Positions 53,644 through 64,000 of a stretch of 64,000 nucleotides of DNA are shown piece after piece. The stretch's first letter is position 1; every line of letters begins with the position of its first letter. Source of the stretch: Labia minor (taxonomy: Eukaryota > Arthropoda > Insecta > Dermaptera > Spongiphoridae); contig OY720344.1 of assembly GCA_963082975.1 (NCBI GenBank), forward strand, positions 27,129,172 to 27,193,171. Direction: 5' to 3'. The position numbers were made by a program, and so were the translations under genes. The notes beneath the pieces are model-generated. The model had not been told where the DNA came from, did not search any database, and worked only from the letters and a program-made list of their open reading frames with translations.

Positions 53644-55573
53644 TATATATATGTCTTATATAATTACTTTTAATAATGAATTAAAAAATCTTAAAATTTT
53701 TTAAATTATTTTGGAAATGAGAAAAAGATGTTCGAACCTCCCTTCATCTTCAAAATTTTCGATTTGCTTTTTAATTAATATTTTTCTTATTACTTTTTAA
53801 AATAATTATTGAAATACTTATTTTAGAATATAAATTCAATTTTAGTTGCTCTCTCCTTCCCAATTATTACAAATACAAATTTATATAGGTATATTTATTT
53901 TTTAATAATTCTGGGTGCTAATATAATAGACCGAAATTGACATTGTATATTTAAATGATATTGAAATCTTCGTCGTAGAATCTGCAAAAACGAACAAAAT
54001 TACCGCTAGTGAATTTTTCTCATTATTTCAAAATTCAATCCCCAAGTGCCATTGTTACATCCATTATCTAATGTGGGATATTTGAAGCTGGTTTCATATA
54101 TTTTTATGGGGTAAATTTAATTAGATAATGAAGGTAAAAATTTAAAATTCTTTAAAAATATTGATATTTAAAATTTTAATTCTTGATGGCTAATGAAAGA
54201 AAAAAAAAATTATTCAGACTTTGATGTAAAATTCCCTCAACCTGTGATCAAATTTGGGAAGCTAATTAAAATCGAAATTAGCGGCCTCCAATCCAGAGAA
54301 TCAATCTAAAAAAACGGTTGAGAGGATTCATTTTTGTAATGATCATACAAAACCTCTACCCTGTTTAGAAGGCAACCTACTTGATTTGTTATATCCCTTC
54401 AAAGGATGTTAACATGCCAGAAGTTTTATAGTTGTTACACTCTGTGTAAAGTTAAGGGTAACAGAGACCATTGTGTAAAAATTATGGGAAAAACTACTGA
54501 AGACAACCAGAAAGAAGGCCAATCCCAGCTTATTTTTTCTATAATTAGAAAATCAACTAAAGTAGCTAAATTAAAGGTTTTTATGAGTTTGGTTGTTACT
54601 TTGTGTTCCCGTCTTAGTATTATCTTATTGAAAATTCTCTGTATATATTTATTTTCAAAATGATGTCATTCCCCGTCGAGTGAGCAAAAGAATAAACTTT
54701 TCTTTCTTAGGATGTAGGTTTTCGATTGATATGACTAATGGCCTTCCATTTACTTCTGTTCTGTGCTGTTCTTTTTAAATCAGTTTATGAATGGCATTCC
54801 GCTTCTTTGCGTATTTGATCTATATATTCTCTTCTACCTGCATGTATGTTCTCCATTCTTTATTTTTTTATTTTGTTCTTTAAACAGCCCAATCTACATT
54901 TCGTCTGATCACGTTTATTCGAAAGAGTTGTCAATCGATTTCAAATAGAGATATAAGCATTATGTATAAATTTCTCTTGCTTATTTTATATATATATATA
55001 TATATATTATTTTATATTATATCTCTATATAAGTTCAAACAAACAATATTCTTTTTTAAAATATTTTTGAAAAAGATTAAATAATGAAATTTAAATTGAA
55101 CTTACATATATAAATAATATGTTTTCCATATCACATACAATGTTTTATATATTTTGTATCCAATTCGATTGCAATGAGCATCAATTATAATAGGGCAAAT
55201 TCTCAGATATTACTATTATATTTATTTTTAAATATCCCAATCGAATTTAAATAATCTCCTATCTAAATTTTTTAGTCATTTTGTAAACACGTATGAATTC
55301 ATTATTTAAAACCAATTATAATATTTTAGGATTTCTTTGGTTTTTATCACGTTTTACTTAACTTGTATTCTTGTCTGTGTGTATGCATCAAATCTTGCAA
55401 TCGATTTTTCGACGACTTCCAATCATCGGATATTCTTAAAACTTCACCAACAGCTTTGCTCTCGATGACAATACAATATTATCATTTCTATGAGCTTCTA
55501 ATTGCTACAATTTGAATGAAATAATCCAAAATTATTCCTATATATAAAAATTCAAAATGTCGGATGTAAACAA
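53644..55573. other. AT-rich DNA with one unassigned frame
   Basis: The 85-codon frame at 54406-54663 (ATG, MLTCQKFYSCYTLCKVKG) has a hydrophobic C-terminus but no recognised domain and may be chance. (AT)n at about 54989-55008. Confidence 0.45.
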
Positions 55574-56142
55574 ATAAGTTGACCTGTGGCCAGGTCCGAA
55601 CCGACCGACGGTTTGAAGTAAATTAATTAGCAGCTACAGAAACAATTTGAAATAATTTTAATATATCTATTAATGTAATAAAAACATATGGATACATAAA
55701 TAATAAATATAAACATTTTTAATTTTATTTTATTTATAATATATATGCAAGAAAAAACTAATAAATATGATTTTCCCGAGGATAAAACCAATACAAAGTG
55801 CATGATTCGTGATGATATATAAAAAAATCCCCTCATGTGAAATTTGGTGTGAAAATAACCCTTCCCTTCCTATCGTCGATCGCTAATACTACCACTTCCG
55901 GTTTTCGGATTTGCACCAAAAGTTGAGCAATTCATCCCACTGATGCATTAAGTAAATATACCAAATTTCATCAAAATCGGGTTAGCCGTTCAGGCTGTAC
56001 ACATCTATACGGACGGACGGAGAGACATCATGCTAAAAATACTTTTTTCTGTTAAGAAAATGCATGATTCGTGGAGATATGTAAAAATCTCCACATGTAA
56101 AATTTGGTGTGAAAACAATACCTCCCTTACTATCTCGTCGGT
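55574..56142 (+). repeat. Dispersed repeat A, copy 3
   Basis: Has both ends (GTTGACCTGTGGCCAGGTCC, ACCGACCGACGG; CTCGTCGGTCGGT at 56130-56142). The TGACGTCA pair is lost by a deletion near 55750; the ACGGACGGACGGAGAGACAT tract is present. Confidence 0.65.
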
Positions 56143-57000
56143 CGGTAAAAAACATAAAATCCCCAACTTTATAAATATAAATATTTAGTACACATTCATT
56201 TCTTAAATTATACTTCAAAAATTTAATTAATATGAGTAAACTAAAATCGATTGCAAAATTTGAAGACTAAAAAGTAGAAAATAATACTTTTACGTTATGG
56301 ACAGTTTGATTCAAATCAGATCTCTTGTATGTAATGTCAGTATGGATTTTCAGAAAAAAATTATTTTCTCCTTTTTAGTCCGTTAGTAAAACGTGGTTTT
56401 TTAAAATTCTTTTTTTATAAAGTATTATTATCTTTGTGTTCCAACAATTATAAATGATATTTATTCCAAACGATATTAATAAGTATTCTATCTTTTAGTT
56501 TTATGAATTTAACCATAATTGTGTAGGGAATTTAATTAAAAACAATTCTCTACTTCTTAAGAGGTTTTTATTATTTCATAATACATAAACATAAACATAA
56601 ACGTAATATGCGTAATAGTCAGAATGGTGGTCGAAAGCATAATGAACAGGAAGCTAACATCAGGTCCGATCTGAGGCGTTTACGGCGCCTTGGCGAACTA
56701 AAGGCAGCACCATACTTCCTCTTAAAATTTTAAATTTAAATTTCTCTTACAATTGAGAGATTATTTTCTGATCCGCCGAATGACGTCGATGGATCGATCC
56801 TTGTCATGTATTTAAATAAAATAATTAAAAGAGAAATCTCGCTAAAATAGGATTGTAATGGACAAAGTATTTATATTCTTATTTATTTTTTTTATTATAC
56901 ATTTTATTTTGTTTGTCTATTTTTTTAGTTTATTTTGTTTTCCTATTTTCTTATTTTATTAACAAAGTTATTTGGTCGCATTATTCTTAAAATGTAATAT
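56143..57000. other. AT-rich DNA with a short GC-richer patch
   Basis: About 56600-56800 is more balanced (GATCTGAGGCGTTTACGGCG) without a frame or repeat that I recognise. Confidence 0.45.
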
Positions 57001-57600
57001 ATATATAGTATATATAGAGATTATATTTCGACTAAGGGGAGGAACCATCCCTCCAAGTTTTAATATTTAAGTCTGTTGAGAATGGACAGTCGAACAAGTG
57101 ATATCATCCCGATATGACCTGGTATTTATCACGTCCCGTGATATAATTATTTTGTATATAATCCTTTTTATCATCACACCCTGTGATACAGTCGATAAAC
57201 AGATATCACCCTGATATAATTATTATGTTTATAATCCTTATTATCACACCATGTGATAATTATTTCTGCTAATTCCAGTGATAATAGTGAATTACATTTT
57301 CTTATTTTTCTATTTAAAATTTGTATACTTAATTTGTTAATTTTTTATTTTATTTAATTAAAGTGAATTAATGTGAACATTATTATTGTTTTCCCTTTTC
57401 CCTTAATTTTTCAACACCCTTTTATACTTTGGGATATCCAAAGTTGGCGCCCATCATTAACTTAACATAATTAACAATTCACGGTCATCGTGGGTCATTA
57501 CAAGTGCCCCATACTTAGATCCCCTTATAAATTAGCACCCAACGTGATCGTCTACAAAGTGGCCACAACTTGAAACGGTCCCCTTTACAGGATTACTTTG
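57001..57600 (+). mobile_element. LTR-like relic followed by tRNA-Lys-type primer site
   Basis: 57001-57440 contains dyad-rich repeats (TGATATCATCCCGATATGA, ATCACGTCCCGTGAT, two diverged copies of a GATATAATTATTNTGT...TATCACACC unit). It ends GGGATATCCAAAG, followed by TTGGCGCCCATC at 57444. TGGCGCCC is the start of a tRNA-Lys-complementary primer site as in many retroelements. Downstream, GCACCCAACGTGATCG is similar again. No second LTR or coding region is visible. Confidence 0.35.
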
Positions 57601-58914
57601 ATCATAAAAGTCAATAAATTTATAAAAAAGTATTTGGGTTGAAATAAAATAAATAATTCCTAGAATAATTATAATCATGAACTCAAAAATTTAAATAATC
57701 ATAGAAATACTATAATATTGTTATATGTTCTTAATTTTTATTTTTTTAATATTAATTAATCATAGAGCTCGGAAGGTTTTTTTATCATATATGGATGTAC
57801 ATACAACAGTTTTCCTTAACATAATTTTAGAAATAAAATAATTTATAATTATAATTCTTTAATTGAATTTATAAAAAACAAAATTTAATTATATTTATTT
57901 CGTTCTATACAAAAGGTTTACTTTAATTATTATGGAATTTACAATACAATATTTTTATTATTTAATTGAGTAAAAAGGGAGTGTGCTTTTACATTCTTTA
58001 ACTAAATTTAAATATTTTTTTTATTTTGTTATTTTCTTCCGTCCTTTTGTTTATATTTTTTGAATATAATGGTCTTTTATATTATTTATTCTCTTTTTTT
58101 TTGTTTATATAAAAAATAATTGAATGTTAAAGTGGCCAATTGTATAATGGATGTCTTCTCTTTTGTGATTATATAGGTTTATATATGTAAATTAATAATT
58201 ACAGTAGATTTGTCTCAATGATTCTTAAATATTTTGTTGTTGTGTATTCACCCTAAGGAAATTCTAAAAATCTTTAGATCATATTTACTTTTTAACCAAG
58301 AAAAATATACGTGATTGTAAAAATTAATGTCCTATTGAATAAAAACATCAATAAAAATTGGAATTTAAACATTAAAGTTTTATTAATCAATTATATGATT
58401 TCGATTGTTTGCCAACAATCAACAAGCTTCCTAATTCCACTTTGAAAAAGTCTTGGCTTTCTTGAAAAAGTTTGGAAGGTAATTTTGGATTTAGGCCAGG
58501 TTTAGTGGTGGCTCCAGGTCTTCTTTCGCTGTTTTACAAAAATCACTTCTCATTGCCTGTCACGAGTAGATATAAGAAAGGGTTGCTATTGTGGGCCTGA
58601 AGAAGAAAAGTACAGCTTCTTCGTCACACTGTTAAGAGAGACGGAGAAGTACAGCTTCCTCGTTAAGAGAGACAAACCCAAGAATCAAACTTGGAAACGT
58701 ATCCAAGATTTTTAATTGTTTTCTCCTCTCATAGTGAATAACATCCCATCGCACTGCGTCACGGTTAGCATCAACTCTCTCTCTAACCTTTCCACTCCGG
58801 TTTCTCCTACTTCTTTTAGTTTTATTCCCGTGGCTCACTGTGAATTTAGGCAAACAAAAATAAAACCTTTCCGTTTTGCAGTAAGTTAAAGAAATACTTA
58901 TACAATATACATAT
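57601..58914. other. AT-rich DNA; mixed-composition patch with a short duplication
   Basis: At 58597-58675 AGTACAGCTTCTTCGT and AGTACAGCTTCCTCGT with GTTAAGAGAGAC form a short diverged tandem duplication. A 73-codon minus frame (58632-58853) crosses it; it is basic, unrecognised and probably not a gene. Confidence 0.45.
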
Positions 58915-59150
58915 ATTGATATAACAGCCTAGATCCAAAGGCTCCATGTGGCGCCTCTGGTGGCTCCGTTTTAAATAATTATAATATAAAATGAATAATT
59001 CTAGAAAATTCCATACAAAGAATGTTTATGTTTATAAATTTTTATTTTAATTTCTAATATTCAATAATATTAAAAATAAAATAAACTTCATTTAAATTAA
59101 ATACTAATTAATAAATATTTTCTTATTTAAAACCCGTCGTGGACGGGACC
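58915..59150 (+). repeat. Dispersed repeat C
   Basis: Shares ATAACAGCCTA, GGCTCCATGT-like, AATAATTCTAGAAA and TATTTTCTTATTTAAAAC in the same order with 31190-31290. No coding capacity. Confidence 0.45.
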
Positions 59151-59162
59151 ATTTCACTATAC

Positions 59163-59184
59163 CTTATCTTATCTTATCTTATCT
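59163..59184. repeat. Microsatellite (TTATC)n
   Basis: Four to five perfect pentamer units. Confidence 0.9.
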
Positions 59185-59239
59185 AATTATACTAGCAAAA
59201 ATTGTGTATATATTTGTATTTTGTATATATTAAACCACT

Positions 59240-59530
59240 CTAAGGATTTTTTTTGAAATTCACACCAAAGATAATTTTTATAAAGAAAAATCGGGAAAAA
59301 TCATCTCATTAGTTTTTTTCTTAATTTAAATTATATGACCTCAGCAACGACGTCAGCCAGCGCTTCCTTATATCCAAAATATAATATAAATAAAATAAAA
59401 TTAAAAATATTTATGTTTAAATTATTTGAAATTGTTTCAGAACGTTTATTAGTTTTTTCTCAATTTAAAATGGAAAAATTAAATGACGTCATCAACTACG
59501 TCAGACTGCGCTTCCATTACAAAATATATA
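59240..59530. repeat. Repeat A-related fragment, internally duplicated
   Basis: Contains TTAGTTTTTTCTTAATTTAA and a GACGTCA-containing block, each present twice (59310-59360 and 59450-59510), with CAGC/CAGACTGCGCTTCC after each. It resembles the middle of repeat A on the minus strand. Confidence 0.4.
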
Positions 59531-60209
59531 TTATATTATATCAACAGACCATATTTTACTGTCTTTAAAATGCTTTATGATTATTTTATGTTCCCTGATG
59601 ATAAGGAATATTTTTTTCAATGCCCGAGCGGCGGCTCAGTGAACCAGATACTTTTAATTAAGAATACAAAAAGATATGAATATTAAAATATACTGATTGA
59701 ATTAAAACCTTTTGGATACAGACTTTCAACCAAATACTATGTATTACTTCTCTTAAGTAAATAAGAATTAAAGATCGACGAAAGAGAAAGAGACAAAAAA
59801 ATCCATTTTTATCTCTCTGATATATTAGGAGAGTAGGTTTGGTAAAAGAAAGTTAAAAAATCGAACAAAAATGTTTTGCTTTCGTCAGACCATTTGAAGA
59901 TAAATTGAAATTTAACATTTCATGAATTCAGAGTATATGTAGTCATTCAAAAATGTTGTTAAAATCATAGAACATTTTAACATGTTATATCAAATTTTAA
60001 AAAAAATTTTATAGCAATCCTGATAGATTAAAAAATTATTAAAAAAATTAAAAATATAAACATTACAAAATTGGTTATATTCTTAATGAAGTATTAATTT
60101 GTTCAATGTATTAAAAAATATTAAATAAAACAACCTTCTTTATATGTATACAAATATATAATATAAGTATATGGTATATATTAAACAAAATATTGTATTT
60201 AAATGTTTA
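59531..60209. other. AT-rich DNA, no gene seen
   Basis: No frame or repeat recognised. Confidence 0.5.
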
Positions 60210-60545
60210 CACAAAAAGAAAGCGAAATTGAATCGCTGAAAGTACCACAATTAATTTTTAAAATTTTTAACATGTTGACTGCCAATCACGTGACGTGCTG
60301 CCATCAACAAAGAGCCAAACACAAATTAATTTTTTAATTTCTTTTAAATTTTGACTTAAAAATGAAGGTAAAGGTTTTAAATTTAAATTTAATATATGTT
60401 AATTAATTAATTTAATTTAATAACAATATTATAATTTTTTTAATTAATTAATCCAATTCAATTTATAATTAATTAAATTTAATTTAAATATAATATATTA
60501 TGTTAATTAATTAAATTCAAATTTGCGAGATATTCGAGTGGAGAC
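60210..60545 (-). repeat. Repeat B, partial minus-strand copy
   Basis: The minus strand starts at 60545 with TGTCTCCACTCGAATATCTC, continues through TTTGGCTCTTTGTTGATGGC and CACGTCACGTGATTGG-like sequence and ends after CTTTCAGCGATTC. The 3' hairpin half is missing. Confidence 0.6.
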
Positions 60546-62206
60546 AAAAACATCATGTTTTTGGTTCATGCTACCTTAAAACTTATATTTTTGTTAAATT
60601 CTCGATTCAATTTAATCATAAAATTATGCATAATTATTGAATTTGATTTATCTACAATATTAAAGATTAGTCAACATTTTCATTTTACCGTAATATAGTA
60701 TCTTGAAATTTTGGAAACTTTGGTCATCGATTTCGAATTGAAAAATTTCAAATTCGTAATGTCACCATTCTTCACTTAAAATGGTCATAATTTTCTCTTC
60801 TTTTCCTATTGATAAAAATAAATTATCCAATTCAATTTAAATTAAATTTGAAACATATTTTACCACAATCGAAGAGTTCATTGGATTTATGTTTTTTTCT
60901 ATTCCATATAAGAGATTCAAATTAAATTCAACCAGCACCAACTTCTTTTTTTCTCTATTTTTTTTTTTCTTGCGTGCAGAAAAATTTACATCCCTTACGA
61001 ACGTTATTGGAAATTGAGAACTAAAAGGATATAAGAGATAAGATGATGAAACGGAAGCGAGTTTGAGGCTTAATTGCACTCGAATCACATATGCGAGAAA
61101 AAAAGAGAATTACAAAAAAAAAAAAAAAAGTTATCAAGAACAAATAGTAGGGTTCGATAGGAGCAAATAACAACTCAGGGATGATTAGAAGACTGTCAGT
61201 GAATTTTTGTGAGGAGAAATGAAAATGGAAGGTGAGGGAGGTGTAGAGAAAAACGGAAAAGTTCCAGAAGAATAGATTTAGACGAAAGTGTGATTAAAGA
61301 GAGGAAAACTCTCAGGTATTGAGCGGGATAAAAGAGAATCGTAAAGGGTTCATTAGACAGGGCGCAAGAGGGTTGACACACAGGCATCGGAGCAGACAAC
61401 CTCTTCCGATCGTATTTCTCGTAATCATTCGATCACCCTTGGCTCATTGAATGCTTGCACGCATCGTTCTAGACGGGTAGAAAATTTGCAGATAAGCGAA
61501 GATAAAAATGTGAAAAAAATCTATTCATAAGAAAATAAAGAAAAAAATTATTGATATTAATTATAAAAAACATTATAACATATAACAGGAGTTTTATAAA
61601 ATTCACATATTAGGAGGTTTCGAAATGAAAAATCTATTATATAAAAAAAATAATTTTTAATTAATTGAAGTAATGAATAAAACAGGTGTGAACAAATATC
61701 TAAATTAATTAATTACAATGATTCAAGGGGTCATTGGAAAATATTATATTTATATGTATATTATTAACATAATTATTAACATATATATTATACTAGCTGA
61801 TCAGAGCGCCGAAGAGGTTGTATAGATGAACATCGATTTGTATAGGTCTTATTTACATAAGTAAATATTTTAATTTTCTTAATTAAATCAATTAGTAAAG
61901 AGTGTCAATAAATGTCTTAATCAAAACATTACAATAATCCAAGATGATTAAAAATATATTATATTTATATTTATATAATCATATATATTTGCTATTATTA
62001 TAATTATTATTATTAATATTATTTTTTAAACATAATTTATTTTTTCAAATGATATATATTTAAAATAAATGTGTATAACTTTCTTAATTCATATAAAAAA
62101 TTTAATAAATATGATAAAATGACATTAATTGAATGAAAATATTAACTTTTATGATAAATTATATCATTTATATTGAGATTAAAATTAATATAAAGTTTAT
62201 ATATTT
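60546..62206. other. AT-rich DNA; purine-rich patch; degenerate Helitron end
   Basis: 61130-61450 is purine-rich and more balanced, with a 67-codon minus frame without a domain. At 61793-61810 CTAGCTGATCAGAGCGCCGA is, on the minus strand, a Helitron-type end (GGCGCTC, CTGATCAG, CTAG then T) whose hairpin has decayed. Confidence 0.45.
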
Positions 62207-63215
62207 TAATAATCCAGCTAATTGAGAAAGCATGACATGAACAGTGTCTTCGAATTGAAATAGACATTAAATGAATTCTTATTAAAGGTTTTATAATAAA
62301 TATTAATTTATGGTTTATTCAATAAATATTTAGATTGTATATATATAATTAATAATTATTATTTAATTATAAGATAAAAATACCAGAAGAGAGTATAATC
62401 ATAAAAAATCAAAATACTCTATCAATTTACTAATTCAAATTTAAGAATATTATTATTAAAACAGTTAGTAAAGTATACATTTTTAAACTTCTGAGCGGCT
62501 GCTGGATAATCCAGGTACTTTAAATATGAAAATTTAAAATTTGGAAGCTAGCGCAGCGGGTTGCCTAAATGCCAGGGGCTCTTCCTAGCCAGCCGCTCGA
62601 GTGGTAGTCAGTCTATCGGTGTTGGTGTGTGAGTGCGCACGCATAGCCAGGGAGCTCGGCGAGCGGCGCTGTTCCTGTCAAAATTCAACCTCTGGGTGAG
62701 GTTTATTATCATTTATTATAACTCCATAACCAATTACAACCCCCTCAACTCCTCCTCACAATTATCATTGTAAAATTGTCACAAAATAATTTTTCACATT
62801 CTTTTCATTTAATTATATACGTATAATATAACTTCCATATGTATTTATTCTATTTAATATTAATTTAAAATATTTTAATTTAAATAAATAACAAAAAAAT
62901 AAAATTATATAGTTCTATAAAAACTTATAAAAATCTTTTTTCAATATATTACATAAGAATACATTTTTTTTATTTATCTTTTATATTTTTACTGGGATAA
63001 TCTAAATAATAATATAATGTATTTTTATATTTATTCGAGATTATTCTGATGCATGGCACTTTTTAAGGGTTTTTATATAATTTGAATAAACCACATAAAT
63101 TAATGTTCATTATAAAACATTTAATAAGAATTCATCTGATGCCTATTTCAATTCGAAGTCACTGTTCATGTTTTATCAATTGGCTGGATTATTAAAATAT
63201 TTAATTTATTATAAG
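62207..63215. repeat. Inverted-repeat-bounded segment (about 1 kb) with GC-rich core
   Basis: The left repeat (62207-62345) and right repeat (63075-63215) are imperfect inverted copies of about 130 bp: both contain TTAATAATCCAGC, CATGAACAGTG, TTCGAATTGAAATAG and GAATTCTTATTAAA. The core at 62555-62690 is GC-rich and shared with the palindrome arms. No transposase and no target duplication seen. Either a non-autonomous DNA element or an old inverted duplication. Confidence 0.55.
62555..62690 (+). repeat. GC-rich dispersed core, copy 3
   Basis: TTGCCTAAATGCCAGGGGCT, CAGTC, GTGTGTGAGTG and GAGCGGCG occur in the same order as in 7225-7375. Confidence 0.55.
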
Positions 63216-64000
63216 TTTTTAATTAATTAAATATCATTTAAATTATTTAAATCATACTAAAAATAATTATATTAATTTATTTCATAAATTAGGTCAAACT
63301 TATTTAATATTTTAATAGAAATTAAGATTTAATTTACTAGAGTCGGTTAAGTAAGAAATTTATTTTTTTTTGTTTCTATGACAGCAAAAAAGTAAACAAA
63401 TTACATACATACAAACACTCTCCTTTATATATATATAGATAAGATAAAACCATATGACGCAAAATTTGGGCTTTTGATAAATTTCAGACGGTAATACTTA
63501 TTATTTGTTTTAATGGTACTCGTATCTAGGACTATTAGGTATTACAGCTTTATTTTTAAAATAAGAACTACTAAAATTTACAAAAATAAAAAAAGTCAAC
63601 TTTTCGGCAATATCCCCAATAGAATGTAGGGGAGATGGCTTATGGGAAATTACATGTAAAACAAAAATAAAAACTCAAAATGTTTAAATATTTAATTAGC
63701 TAAGTTTTAAGAATTACAAGAGTAAATAACTTAAATAATATATTTATATATGTATGCGACTATGAATATTTCCCTGGCTTTAGTAAAATGTTTGGAAGGT
63801 TCAATTTTTCTTTATTTTTTTATTAAACTGTTAAAATGTTCGCCAAAGCTTTCGTCATATCACTGATTTGAATAAATTTTAAATAAAAATTTGCAAGTAG
63901 TAAACACAATGTAAATAAATAAATTAATCATAGAATACAGAATACACTATACTTACAGAAATTGTAAAAGAAAATAATTACCAGCCTTTCAAATAAATAT
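63216..64000. other. AT-rich DNA, no gene seen
   Basis: No frame, repeat or RNA recognised up to the window edge. Confidence 0.5.

Noticed and set aside
54406..54663. 85-codon frame starting MLTCQKFYS
   Set aside because: No domain, AT-driven composition, no neighbouring exon; not reported as a gene.

Overview
This is a strongly AT-rich (roughly three quarters A+T), repeat-dominated stretch of eukaryotic DNA. The transposon mix (mariner, hAT, PIF-like MITE, Helitron, RTE/jockey-like non-LTR relics, Penelope, tRNA-headed SINEs, Gypsy-type LTR elements) points to an arthropod, most likely an insect; the species cannot be named from the sequence. I found no convincing host gene, rRNA, functional tRNA or CRISPR array. 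Almost every long reading frame belongs to a mobile element or its remains. The two LTR-element calls, the hAT calls and the Helitron call rest on structural boundaries (paired LTRs, TIRs plus target-site duplications, terminal hairpins) read directly from the sequence.

Layout. 1-1248: edge of a non-LTR reverse transcriptase relic, a small broken gag-like frame and GC-richer unique DNA. 1249-9391: a giant inverted repeat with two 4,061-bp arms that look identical, separated by a 21-nt spacer; the arms carry a LINE 3' end, two Helitron termini, a Helentron-like repeat and a GC-rich core. 9392-13866: LINE and mariner relics, dispersed repeat A. 13867-18023: LTR element 1, a non-autonomous Gypsy derivative punctuated by poly-A tracts and ending in an 11-residue Lys/Glu/Ala repeat protein. 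18051-19409: two head-to-tail copies of repeat B. 20051-20806: hAT MITE with 8-bp TSD. 21771-23436: repeat D cluster, tRNA-like segment, SINE. 25581-26215: LINE 3' end interrupted by a foldback MITE. 27635-30921: full-length hAT transposon with one frameshift in the transposase. 31634-32408: inverted copy of repeat B. 34256-35093: Penelope-like element. 40172-40695: complete non-autonomous Helitron. 41220-41498: SINE. 42666-44451: deleted mariner and two hAT MITEs. 49764-53643: LTR element 2. 57001-57600: LTR/primer-site relic. 62207-63215: inverted-repeat-bounded segment containing the same GC-rich core as the palindrome arms.

The most interesting unit is LTR element 2. It has apparently identical 521-bp LTRs, so it moved recently. 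It encodes Gag and an aspartic protease but no reverse transcriptase, RNase H or integrase. The N-terminus of its Gag looks like the chromatin protein DEK, followed by an acidic tract, a Gypsy-type capsid region, two CCHC zinc knuckles and the protease. A long Lys/Glu-rich tail follows in the -1 frame. This suggests a non-autonomous retroelement carrying a captured host DNA-binding domain. LTR element 1 shares the broad plan (recent LTRs, little or no pol, long charged helical tail), so the two may represent convergent or related charged-tail non-autonomous Gypsy elements.
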